NCBI GenBank assembly: GCA_013398015.1
Contig: VZRR01011618.1
Coordinates: forward strand, 124,001-188,000
Direction of reading: 5' to 3'
Length of the DNA: 64,000 nt
Origin: Oreocharis arfaki
Lineage: Eukaryota; Chordata; Aves; Passeriformes; Paramythiidae
In this document: piece by piece, positions 51,301 to 62,808 of the stretch
Layout of the letters: every line of letters starts with the position of its first letter
How positions within the stretch are numbered: the first letter of the stretch is position 1
The notes under the pieces: model-generated
Database searches by the model: none
What the model saw: the letters and a program-made list of their open reading frames with translations, nothing else
What the model was told of the DNA's origin: nothing
Translations under genes and position numbers: made by a program

Positions 51301-54300
51301 AAAGGCTGAAATCAACTAGTCAATATGAATCTGGAAGCTGTAACTGCTGATGATCTGATGCTCAGTTGCCCACTGTTTTCCTAAATGACCTCAAGGAAGG
51401 TTCTGAGAGCCCACTGAGCTGTAATGTGTTTTCACAGAGGTTACGGCTGTACCGCTTGTCCTGGGGATGTGAGAAACCTCTGCTCACCAAAGCTGCATGT
51501 GCCTTATGAAGGGATGAGAAAAAAATCCAACAGAGCCTAAGAGTTCCTTTGTTGCTACAGTCTGTGCTGTAATTGTCAGCAAGCCTCAACTGCATGAAAA
51601 AGCATCCTCAGAGGATTTAGCTGTAGCTGGGGATGTGCCACTCCCAGCTTTCTTCTGAGCTCTGAGCTGCTTGCTCCATGTGAAAAATGAACATGGAATA
51701 ATTCTCAGAAAACATAACAGTGGAGATACCTCCACGGTCACTAAATCCAGTCCCTTATCCTCACAGGCCAGTCCATCACTTTCCAAAATGTTTACTTCAA
51801 TGTTTTCTTGTGCTAGTGAATGAGAGATCTTTGCTCAAAACTCACATATAGACTGTACTTGTGCTTTCCTGTACACAGCAACTTTAAATTTCCATGGTTA
51901 ATTTACAGCCTTCCAATACAAAAGATAATAATCTCCACCAGAAACCACCTACTGGTTGCTCAGGATGATGTTTGCTAATGGGTTCCCAGCAGATCTGGCT
52001 CTCAGACTTCACCCCTTCAGGGAACTTCACAGCCTGGAATGTCATTTTGCAGGGGATCCAGGATTTCAAAGCCGCTGAGCTGTGCCAGGACTAGCAATGG
52101 CTATACCACATGGGACAACCCAGTGCACTGCGGTGCAATAAGGGCAACACAATTGCAATTGTAACTCCTCATGTGGCAACACATAAACCAGGAGACACTC
52201 ATTTTCCATTTTCCAAAAGCAGCCATGGTTTCTGTATCGTAAAGGAGCACCCACAGCCATTGGGAAGTACTGGGAGGTCAGGTAGTAAAATCCAGTCAGG
52301 ACTTTCTGTAACATGATTTTATGTGTGTTACATTATCAAAAAACAAATGACAAACACATAAACTGAAGTGTATGTAATGGGTCTCTCCCCATCAAAGAGA
52401 AGAAACCCCATGGCTGCTCTATTATTAACTGCTGTAATTCAGCTTGCAGGTTCTATTTTTCATCTCATTAGAACTTCACTGGAGACATTTTCATATTTTG
52501 TCCTAATTATATGAAAAGAGCCCAGGTGATGTGTGTGATTCCCAAGTTCTCAGCCCACTGCAGATAGCATTGTGGGGCTGGTCCAGGACAGAGGCTGAAG
52601 GAGTGCAAGGCAGCTCAAACTCAACAGGAGCCCCAGTGGGATGCACTAACTACCTTTAATCCAAGGACTAGTTTGTGTTTCAGCATAAACAGCCACATCA
52701 AACAACAGGAGCTAAGAGCAAACATTAATTTTTGTTTTGTGGTTTTCCAATGGCAAAGAACGGTCAAGGCAGATGATTTCAAGCTTATCTCATTAGAGAT
52801 AATCTCATTATTTTGTAATAAGTCTTCACATGTCCTGAAGTCCTACTTGTGATCTATGCATCTTTTTAAAGAAAACAGCCAGATGTGCTTCTATAGTTAT
52901 ATTAAAAAGTAACTTTACGTGACACAGAACTCTGTGGTGCAATATTAGCAATTGAACTGTTCCGCAATAGCAACTGATGCAGTGGCTAAACTGGCAGAAA
53001 ATTGGATTTCCTTACTGAACTGAAAACCACAATATCTGTAGATCCCTGCTGAAATCACTAGCTGCCCAACCAATTCCTCTCTTTTGAAAAGAAATTGCAA
53101 CTTTTGCCAAATATGAAAATGTTTTCATAAAGTCTGTTAACAGACAAGAACTAGACTGAAATGTAACAGTGTTCTGGTGTGCTTGAGAAGTATCTTGATG
53201 CTGTTTTTGGACTGAAAACTTCGGAAGTTTGAGGGGGTTTAAGTTTGGAGTGATAGATTAGTTTTCCCAACACACACACACAAGTTTTAACAAGGTGTGT
53301 GCTGAAACATAACAGTTTGGGAAAAAAACCCAAACAAAATCCTTCTGGGGTCATGTGAAATAACTGCCCTTTTTGTTTCACTTCAGAATGGACAGATTTT
53401 ATTTCAGCATCCGTGCATTGAATTCCTGAACAATACATCTATCTGGCACTTATTTTATAGGAAAACAGCATGTTTAATTACCCCACGTCTTTGCACTGAG
53501 CAGGGAGTTACCCAAGCTATATTTTTCACAATTATCTGTTCTCTTTTCCTTAGAATAGTCTCCTTTCTTCAGGTTTTCGACAAGATGAATAAAGCCTTGT
53601 GGGTTCTTATATGTTCCTTGGAGTGAATGGGAAGTTTTGGAGCTTTGCCTGCATAAAAGCAAATCCCATGTTTCCTTACTGCTGGACGAATTTACAAAAG
53701 TTGAAAACAACACAGCAATCTAAACAATAAGGATCCCTACCATGTATTTACCCCCAGACCAGTAACTGAAAGCTGATGTTTATAGAAGCTCTTGCTATCT
53801 CTTTTTTCACATATGAATTAATACCTAAAAGTTTATTTTCTGTACCACTTTTGTTGCATCCTGAACATGCCAAACGACTGCAAGATTAATCACAAAAGGG
53901 AGATATGAAGCCAGAGGATGAGAAGCTAGCTTGTATCAGGAGAGTTAGAGCTGTGAGCAATGCATGTAACTTTCAAGAGAGAAAATAGTAACACTATTAT
54001 TGCTTGGATCTTGGAAAGTGAGAGGAAGTTGCTAAAGCATCCCAACACTGGCCCTGACATGATAAACATTCGATTTACAGAAAGTGGCTGGTGGCAGATG
54101 AGAACAGTGAGCACTAAGTGCAGCAACCAGCACTCCTGGAAAGCTCAAACCTCCTGTGCTCTTGGGACACTTTGTATTAGACAGTAATACAGACCCACTG
54201 AAAATGCAACCCGCTGTATCTATGAACAAGGTTCCTACCCTCAAGAAACCCTCCTGCAAACAGGTAAGATTTAACAACACCTCAAACTAAGTAATCCTAA

Positions 54301-57300
54301 AATGAACTCGCTGTTCCCCCAGCCTGCCAGCAGAGCAGTGGCCATGCTTCTCCTTTGTCCATACTCAGAGGTTACTCATCAGCCCCAGGACTTCTCCTGA
54401 AGTCCTCCTATGTATCGTTGCCACACAAATGCTAAGAGGTTCAGAATAGTGAGTCTATTTACCCCAAAAGACTGGCATGGGGACTGTCAGTCATGCTTTT
54501 GGGACATGCTTAACTGAGGACTATGTGTCAGGAGGGTGTAGAGCAGGTGTGAGAAAGCAGTTTCACACCAACAAAAACAGTGATTTCTTTTTTGCTAGCA
54601 GTGTTCACCTTGTCACGTTAATCCTGCTCGCTCCACTGAGCAGCATTTTCATCAGCTCTTTTGTCCCTTCCAATAACTCTCTGCTATGACCTACTCTGAC
54701 TCCTGACTCAGCCTGCAGAGGTAGGAAAACACAGGACTTGGAAGAGATGTTCCTGTCATGGGCTAACCAGTTTTCTCTTAATAGAACTGGAAGGAAATAA
54801 CAACAACTCTCACAAACCTCTCCACAGCCATTTGCTCATGAATTTGCCAGGACAAAGAGCAGAGCTCAACTCTGGCATGAGAGGGAGAGAGACTGCCTAC
54901 AGAGGACCAGTACACTTGATCCTCTTGCCTTCGCTGAGATACAACTAATGAGCAACAGATGGACATCACCCAAGGAGCTTATTTGGGGAACCTAACAGTT
55001 TCCTCATACTTCTCATTCAAGAAGGACCAGGAAACTAAGCAAGCTTTGGTCGACACCCTTAATTTTACTAGTGTTTTCTCATCTGCTTCAATTTTGACAG
55101 AGCTGCTTTGGCCATGCATTCCATTATGCTTTACACAGAGCAACCATGGCTCAGCCTGAAGCACTAAATAAAATATGTTCAAATTAGGAAATGTTATGGG
55201 CTTGAATATATTACTGCAGATCACTCTCTTGCTACTACTCAGCACAAAGGTACCAGTTCCCTTAGCAAAGCCCTGCAGCTCCCTGTAGCAGTGTCGGCAC
55301 CTTCTATAAAAAGCACCATCAGGTCTCACTTTTTACCTAATGAAGAAATAACTTTTATTAATGTGCTGTTGACAGCCCTCACAACGATGCTGGTTGTCCT
55401 AACTTCCAGTTAAGGCTCTGTTTCTGCTCAGCTAGGAAAGATGCACAGGGTGTCTGGCTGAACCCCCTTCACTGCACAGAAGTCACCAACACTCCATCAA
55501 GACAAGCTTTCTTTGTTAAACTTCCAGCAAATATCCAGTAACAAAGATTTAGGCAAGAAGAGGAAAAGGAACTAAGGAAAGAAATAAAAGGAAGACAGTA
55601 AAACAGAAAACTGCAGAAAGAAGACCAGAAGTGTAGGAGATAGGACAAGCTGGAGGGACACAAAATCTAAAATAGGAGGTTTACCAGGAGCTTAGCACAG
55701 ACAGAAACCCACTCAACCTTTCAACTTTAACACACTGAGATTTAAGGTTTGACATTAAGTTTCTTTTGTTCTGAAATTAAAAGTTTGGCTACAACCAGCA
55801 GCCTACTCAGAAGAGCAACTGCTCGAGGAGGCAGAGGATGAGTTCTTTATCGAAGCCAATACAGTGCAGCCATTTAAATCCATCCTCCTGGTTTCTGGCT
55901 ACCCTCAAGTAAAAAGTGTACTACATTCTCACCTGAAGCTACACTGCAGCCACATAATATTACTCAGCTGAACCCTTAAGTTATTCTGATAATTGATGAC
56001 TTTTAACCACGGACCCTTTTCTTTGTCTGTACCTGGTCCACTCACAGCCAGCTTCTCAAGTCTAACAGATGGGAACATCTCTCTCCTTGTGCTCATAGAA
56101 AAGCACTTCCTACACCTTGTTTGTGCTTTCCACCCTCCTGGCGTCCCTCAGGGCAGTGAGGCCCCAGCATGGTCCAGTCTGGGCTAGAATTGAATGAGCC
56201 GAACTACTGCAAAAAAATGTCCTCTAAATAAAGCACTGGGTTTAAGGCAGCACATAGAATTTAATTTTCAGGTTAAACCTGAGCCACTGGCTAGCCTTTA
56301 CAGCTCCCTGTGCATCAGAGCCTGGAATTTAGTCTTCACCCAATATCCACATTGCCACTCAGCGATGAGCTTCAGAGCCCTGTGCAGAAGGTAATGCAGA
56401 GGAATGGCACTCACACGCTGGACTTGGCTCTGTGCTTAAAGGCAACAAAGTTTTGATCCTCTCACATCCAAGGCACACAGCTGACCATTTGCTTTAGAAA
56501 AGACATTTCACAAAGCAGGAATCCTTCCCATCTCTTTACTTTCCATCATTTTCCCACTTTTAAAGTAATCTCTAATCTGAACCACACAGATAACTGAGGA
56601 GATAGACTTCATGTTAAAAAAAATAGGGTATATGCAATTGCAGATCTTAGGCTGATTTCTAAGGAAAGTTCAATGGCTTTCTAGCAATCAGAAGACTATA
56701 AGTATTTGGACCCTGTTACCAGGGACAGTTTTGCAGCACTAAGAAGCATCCTGTTACACTAGGTCACTTTGTACTTCTGCATTTAGGAGATACAGCAAAA
56801 AGCCTTTCTTGCACACTCTTGGCTTAGTAAGACCACTGGCCTAAACGCTGTGCAAGTGTACTGCTCCTAACTACCCCTTTTTATGGCTGGAAGCAAGTGA
56901 CAGACTCTTGCTCTGAGGCACTCCTATATTAGGATTCGTATCTCTCTATACTGCAGAAGAGAGAAGTAGTCCTTATTTAGTTCCTGCAGGCAACTATTGG
57001 GGTCAGAGCAAAATTGCAAGTGGTACTAAGTGTCACTTGCTTTCTCTGGATGGATCCCAACAGCTCTGTACATGGGCAAAGCTGACAAGATCAGAAACTC
57101 ACCAAGGGAAGCAAGCAAAAAAGCAGCATCAAGATCTCTACTGCTGCAACAGACAGCAGAATACTAATGCAAAAGCATTTGAGTCATCTGTCAAAATCCT
57201 TCAGAGAAGTGCCCAGCTACACAAAACTTACGTATTTCATGATACACAGGGGACCTCGGGTTTGGCTTTTCTCAGCTCTGCATTATTGCTGCTATTTAGG

Positions 57301-59099
57301 AGATCAAGCATCCACATCGCTCCCAAGCTCCATGAAAAGCAATGATGCAGCTCATACCAACTGTTTGAGCACAAAACCTGTGTTTGACACAGACTGCAGG
57401 CGCATCTTCCCTATTTCTCTCACCGGACAGCTCTTATTCACACAACTAAACCTACTCAGTTGTTGCAAGAGATCAAGATACATCAGGCACTGGCACCAGG
57501 AAAAAGCAGAGACAAATTTCCAAAGGAAAAGGTAAGGTCACCTACAGGGCAGCACTGAGAATACCTCTGAGGTGCTTCACACCCATCTTAAATACAAACC
57601 ACAGTCATCTATTTGCACTGCAAGCCTGAGATCAGTGAAAAGCCTTGGGATGAACAGTGTCCCCCCCAGGTGAATGCTGACAACACAGAATACACAAAGT
57701 TAAAGCTTCAAAGGTCTGGTTGCCACATTAAAGCGTCTCCAAGCTTAGTGGCAGAAGCTGACAAGGGTACACTGATGCTGTAATCTGGGGCACCTGAATC
57801 CCTTATCAAATGTCAGGTTCGGTACCTTCTTAAATTCAGGGAGTATTTCACTCATCTCTGGTTTTCTTTAATAAATGCAGCACGACAGACAGCCTTTTAG
57901 AACTTTCTGCCCAAAGTTTACAACCAAGGACAGGAAAGAAGTAAATCAATCTGTATCGCAAAACACCTTTTGTTACCAACCCAGTAAATCAGAACTGCAA
58001 ACACAGTTAACATTTCAACCCTAGAGAGAAGGGACAGCTGTTTCCCCTTCCCCCTCCCAGAGACGTCTGTAGGCAGGACAAGCAGGAGAGAGATCCTAAT
58101 CCGTTAGAATCAACATTTTCAAGACCAGAGCTCTGTCAGAGAGCTTGAATACTGCTCCAGCCTGATGCATGGGCCAACACATTAAAGCACAGGCTGTCCA
58201 AGAGACTTGGCTTTCACAGTGGTTTAGCACCACAACCTTTCCGCAGCCCTACCCCTACAACCAGACTACCTGTTCCTTCTTAAAGGCTGCAGAACAGGAG
58301 GGTGTTGTGCATTGACCTCAAGAATCACTTCCTTGCCATGAAGCGGTGCGTTCTCCCCAGGCTAGGAAAGATCACATCTTACGAAGTAGTGGCAAACTCC
58401 ATCACCAACTAGTCCGCTGCTGTCACCACATAAGCGTGACTAATTCAAAAACTGGGGAAAGAGGACTCCTGAATTGCAAATGTGTGCCTCAAGAAACGAG
58501 TAGGCCCACCCGCCCTCAATGTCATCTTTATCTACTCTTTATTTGGGTTCCAGAATTACAAAAAACCCTGCATTTCAAAACTTCAGTCATTTAAAAAAAA
58601 AAAAAAGACACAAAACAAAAGCCAAGTTTTGTTCAGGACATTTTGCTTCGCCATTCAGAAAACCGGAAACATTGAAATGCCACAAGCAGATCTTTGCAAA
58701 ACCTCACATTATCCAGAACAAGTTCAAGAGCCCTATCGCAGCATAAAGACTGCAGGCTGCGAACCCTTCAGTCAATGCATCTGAGCTGTGCTGTTCCACA
58801 TAAAAGCCAGATTTTGATTTTATTTTTACAAGGCACTCCAGCTGCCCTGGCTTTCCCACATCCCTCTCAGCGTTTCAGCTCAGCCAGCTTCCCCAGACCT
58901 TCCCCCATCACCATTCAGAGATTTGTGAACTGTGAGAAACAGATGTTCTCAAAGCATTTTGCTCGTACTCGAGCCCAAGAAAGGCTAGAAAGGAAGGGGG
59001 GGGAAAAAAAATCATTTAAGCAAATATTTCTCCCCGCCCTATTGACCCTACAGTCCCAGGGTGTTTCCTACCAGCAACGATAAAATGTAAAACTGTAAC
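48314..59099. other. Non-coding DNA, no gene seen
   Basis: About 10.8 kb without recognisable exons on either strand. It includes a palindromic GATA-type pair at 52785-52802, a short CA run at 53270-53282 and an A-run near 58591. Open frames at 48504-48936 overlap each other and show no domain. Confidence 0.65.
52785..52802. promoter_or_regulatory. Palindromic GATA-motif pair around ATTA
   Basis: TTATCTC (52785-52791), ATTA, GAGATAA (52796-52802): perfect 7-bp inverted arms, each holding an AGATAA GATA-factor word. TCTCATTA at 52788 is repeated directly at 52803. Function is inferred only. Confidence 0.35.
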
Positions 59100-59160
59100 T
59101 GTAAAACTGTATCAACTCCAGCCCTCTCGCTCGCCCTGCCCGTTACCGGCTCACCCGGCG

Positions 59161-59298
59161 CTGTCCCCGGGCCGAGGGCACCGCTGTGCCCCGCTGTCCC
59201 CGGGCCGAGCGCACCGCTGTCCCCGGGCCGAGGGCACCGCTGTGCCCCGCTGTCCCCGGGCCGAGCGCACCGCTGTCCCCGGGCCGAGGGCACCGCTG
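59161..59298. repeat. GC-rich minisatellite, 56-bp higher-order unit
   Basis: Each 56-bp unit is 23 + 10 + 23 bp: CTGTCCCCGGGCCGAG-G-GCACCG, CTGTGCCCCG, then the 23-mer with C in place of the variable G. Units start at 59161, 59217 and 59273; the third runs into the N gap, so the true array length is unknown. Confidence 0.95.
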
Positions 59299-59571
59299 NN
59301 NNNNNNNNNNNNNNNNNNNNNNNNNNNNNNNNNNNNNNNNNNNNNNNNNNNNNNNNNNNNNNNNNNNNNNNNNNNNNNNNNNNNNNNNNNNNNNNNNNNN
59401 NNNNNNNNNNNNNNNNNNNNNNNNNNNNNNNNNNNNNNNNNNNNNNNNNNNNNNNNNNNNNNNNNNNNNNNNNNNNNNNNNNNNNNNNNNNNNNNNNNNN
59501 NNNNNNNNNNNNNNNNNNNNNNNNNNNNNNNNNNNNNNNNNNNNNNNNNNNNNNNNNNNNNNNNNNNNNNN
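59299..59571. other. Assembly gap (273 N)
   Basis: Run of N directly next to the minisatellite; the array probably broke the assembly. N length may be arbitrary. Confidence 0.99.
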
Positions 59572-59760
59572 GGGGGGCTGCGGCCAGACCGGGCTCCGCC
59601 GCTGGCTGGAAGGAAAAGGGAGTTTGCAAGAGGAAGAAATGCAGAACTGCGGTATCTGCGCCCGGGCAGGCGGCATCCGAGATCGGGAGCGAGAAATAAA
59701 AGACTGCCTGGGAGGAAGTTTGCTAAAACTCTGATACGTTGCGGATGGGGAGTTCCACCA

Positions 59761-61539
59761 AAGCCTTTAAAAGGCAAAACTTGTATTGCTGTAAGGTTTT
59801 TTTTAACTTCACAATGTTCTTGGCTTCCCTCCCCGCCCCCCGTGCCATTCCTTAACTTAAGCATCTGACAGCTAAAACTCTTTATAACCAGCTGAAAATA
59901 CTGCCCAGCCGGCTGTGATCCCAAGGGTTCTGCCTGCTTCCTGCAGCAGCAGACCTGCCTGAAGCACTGCAGAGGGAATGCCTACCCTTCTGACACACGG
60001 ACAAAGACACTTGAGATCCAGACGCACAGCTTGCTTTGGAAGGTGCCAGCCTGTTATGTTAAGATTTCCCACCTAAAGCATAGAAAACTGGAGGTGCCAA
60101 AAACATCCTGAACCTTGCTGGAGGCAGCTGGTAGGAGAGGTCGGGCAGGATTCCAGAGCAAGAGCATCATAGTTTTGCACTCTTGCATCAAAAGCTGAAC
60201 AAACCCAACAAGCTACTTCTCCCAGGCAGACATAGGTATTGAGAGGGAAACGTACTGCGCTTTGTGCCACTGTGTGCCAGGGCTTCAGCCCAAGCAGGCA
60301 GAGCTCTCCTGGTGCCCCAGACTGCTGATCTGGACTAAGGCTTTTGGTAACGGCTTTAGGGTAAGTGCCACTCCTGTGGGACCAAAGGCCATTTCTGGAG
60401 AGGAAGGGAGGGTTGTGGACACGGCAGAGTGCTCACAAGCCCACCCCAGGTTGCACCTGTGTGGTGGGTGCTGTTGTCCAGGGGCAGGCCTGGACTGAGT
60501 GATTCCATGTGACCGTCGGGTGGCATCATGCAGGCCCCGAAGGCCTCCTGGCAGAAAGACCCCAGTACTTGGTGCCAGGAGAGGGACAGAGGCCCTCCCT
60601 GAGAGACTCCCTCCACCACAGTGGTAAATAAGAAACGTTCCTGCTTCACTTCTGGCTGCTCAGCAGGAACTGTTCTTTGACTACAGCCTCACTGGAAGGA
60701 CCGACAAACTCATCACAGCCTGAAGCATGCAAATTTTCCTGCCAATGCCCTTGAGCACCAAGGTGTTTTCAGCACATGAGAACAAAGGGCACTGTAACTG
60801 TTCCCCGCTTGCTGGGTGTTGTGTCTTTCTCTGACTTGGGTCTTTGCCTATCTGGGAGCTGCAAGGGAACGTCTCGGGGGTGCACTCAGGGCTCTTGTGC
60901 CTGTAGTAGGGAGATAATAAGTCACACATGAAACAGAAACCGCAGCTGCAGCCAGAGAAGGAAAAGGTGGGCTGGGAACCAGCTGGGACACCCTCGCCTT
61001 CTGCACCTCTTCCTTTCTGTGTTTGTCCCTGCCATGGCTCTCCAGGCAGCAGCTCTTCAGGGGGCTGTTTTGGCTGCCCCAAGTGCCAGGCAGTAAGAAG
61101 GCACCAACGCAGCTCCTCTAAGTGATTCAGGAAACTTACAGCAGGGCTTTTCTGAGAAGGCAGCTCCTCACCTCTGCTTTCTACTTCGAACTGCATCTTT
61201 CTTTTCTAACCCACCCTTGCATAGCATGCCCACCTCTTGCCGCATGGGCTGGCTGCCTCCCACCTGATCTTAGCCTGCTGTGTGCAAACAGAAAAGGAGT
61301 AAAGTGAGCATGTTCTTCACTGGCGTTTCACTGCTTGTGTGGTGCCTGTCCAGACTGGCGATACACGACCTGAGGCAGGAGCACGCCGTACGCAGCACCT
61401 GGTTCGCCAGATCCCAGCTCTTGGTGGTTCTTAAAGGTATCTTAAGAAAACCTTTAAGACTTCTCATTTAAGAAACTGGGAAACAGCCTAAGCCGTTCAC
61501 CTCTAGCATTTCACCTCTAAATTCCCATGACTCTTGGAA
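59761..61539. other. Non-coding DNA, no gene seen
   Basis: Moderately GC-rich. A 171-codon open frame on the minus strand (61196-60681) has no recognisable domain and overlaps frames on the other strand; not called. Confidence 0.6.
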
Positions 61540-61603
61540 GAGCTGTCCACTATGAGGAGCCTTGTGGGTCTCTTCCAGCTCAGCATGTTCTGTGATTTTG
61601 TGT
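61540..61603 (+). mobile_element. CR1 LINE 3'-end fragment
   Basis: GAGCCTTGTGGGTCTCTTCC, AGCTCAGCATGTTCTGTGAT and TTTGTG match the degenerate 3' terminus of avian CR1 (GTGGGTCCCTTCCAACTC... TTCTATGATTCTATG). Short, diverged and 5'-truncated, as most CR1 copies are. Confidence 0.65.
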
Positions 61604-62471
61604 GAGCCTGACAGCAGGGTCTGGCATGGTGGGGGAGCCCGGGGAGGCAGGGGGGAACTGAGCTGATCAGAGCCATCAGCAGAGAGCCAGAGCGGTGGAA
61701 AAACACAGAGAGTGTGGTGATAGAAGCATCACAATAACCCCGCCAGGGGATGAGGCTTCACTAAACCAGCACATGGACATGGAGTCTGAGACTGTGAGGA
61801 GGGTTGGGAAGCAAGGTCATAGCTCTTCTAATTGCAGCCGAACTTTAAAACATAATTAAGGTGCAATCTCAGCTCTTAGAAAACCTCCATCCCTAATTAA
61901 AACAGAATTGAAGTAATTACTGTGGGAGGAAGCAGGCTCTGCCCCTCCCCAATCTACAGTTCCAGCAGTGTTGTGAAGGTTACCTCTATAAAGTTGCTCT
62001 TTAAAAACACTTACATCTACACATACTCACTGATGAATTATACATGGAATAAATATTTCAGAAAATAAGGCTGAAAGCCATATTCTTAATAACCACACCA
62101 TATCAATTAGCCCCTATAAAGAAGAGGAGGAGACATGCTGTGGGCAGTCTAGTTCAGCTCCAGCTCTAGCTGGGAAAAACATCTGTCAGCAGCAGCAAAT
62201 AGGCACTATGCTGCCAACTGCACTGAGTCTAGCTTCAAATAGGGAATTCAGCCTTTGGGATGTAGAAGTGCTGCAGAGATTGTGTGGGGGAGGGAAATCT
62301 GTACAGCCCACTTGCCCTAAGTGAAGGGCAAGGAGCTGCTTTCCTGGGACTAGAAGATTATTAGGCAAGATGAATTAATGTGTGACTGTGGTCCATATCT
62401 GTATGGAATTATCTGTATGTGCCCTGACAAGGAAAACACCCCTATCCTTGCTCTAACCTGTGCCTGAGTCA
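61604..62471. other. Non-coding DNA between CR1 copies
   Basis: Contains a cluster of homeodomain-type TAAT words at 61829-61921. No exon seen. Confidence 0.65.
61829..61921. promoter_or_regulatory. Cluster of homeodomain-type TAATT motifs
   Basis: CTAATTGC, ATAATTAAG, CTAATTAAAA and GTAATTACT occur within about 95 bp of otherwise complex sequence. Such clustering is typical of developmental enhancers; here it is inferred from motif density only. Confidence 0.3.
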
Positions 62472-62808
62472 AAGAATAGAGTCATAGAATGGTTTGGATT
62501 GGAAGGGACCTGAAAGGTCATCTTATTCCAACCCCGCTGCCACAGTGGGGGGCACCTTACACTAGATCAGGTTTCACAAAGTCCCATCCAGCCTGGCCTT
62601 GAACACTTCCGAGGATGGGGCAGCCACAATGTCTCCAGGCAATCTGCTCCAGTGCCTCACCACCATCAGAGTAAAGAACTTTTTCCTAACAGCTAATTCA
62701 AATTTCTCCTTTTTTACTTTAAAACCATTCCCCCTTGTCTTATCACTATCTGCCCATGTAAAGAGGCACCCTCCCTCTTTGCTATAAACCCCCTTTACTG
62801 GAAGGCTG
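62472..62808 (-). mobile_element. CR1 LINE, 3' end, minus orientation
   Basis: Read in reverse complement this is the classic avian CR1 3' region. On the plus strand it shows AGTCATAGAATGG, GGATTGGAAGGGACCT, CAACCCCGCTGCCA, CTGGCCTTGAACACTTC, GGGGCAGCCACAATGTC, CAGTGCCTCACCACC and AAAACCATTCCCCCTTGTC. The CR1 3' terminus is at 62472; similarity stops near 62808 after TACTGGAAGGCTG, so the element is strongly 5'-truncated and has no open reading frame. Dead copy. Confidence 0.93.

Larger units (their letters stand above)
59100..59760. promoter_or_regulatory. CpG-rich block, candidate internal KALRN promoter
   Basis: GC- and CpG-rich on both sides of the assembly gap, in sharp contrast to the AT-rich surroundings. 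On the minus strand two donor-like sites close it, CGCCGG before GTGAGC (59149-59154) and GCCG before GTAACG (59141-59146), as expected for a non-coding first exon. It lies 20 kb upstream of e1, the first exon shared with the Duet-type short transcript. No TATA box is evident. Direction and target are inferred; it could instead be a GC-rich satellite. Confidence 0.4.

Noticed and set aside
59048..59924. Long open frames on both strands across the N gap
   Set aside because: Most of their length is N or GC-rich minisatellite in which all frames are open; the repeat period is not a multiple of 3.
60681..61196. 171-codon minus-strand frame
   Set aside because: No recognisable family, no splice context, overlapping frames on the other strand.
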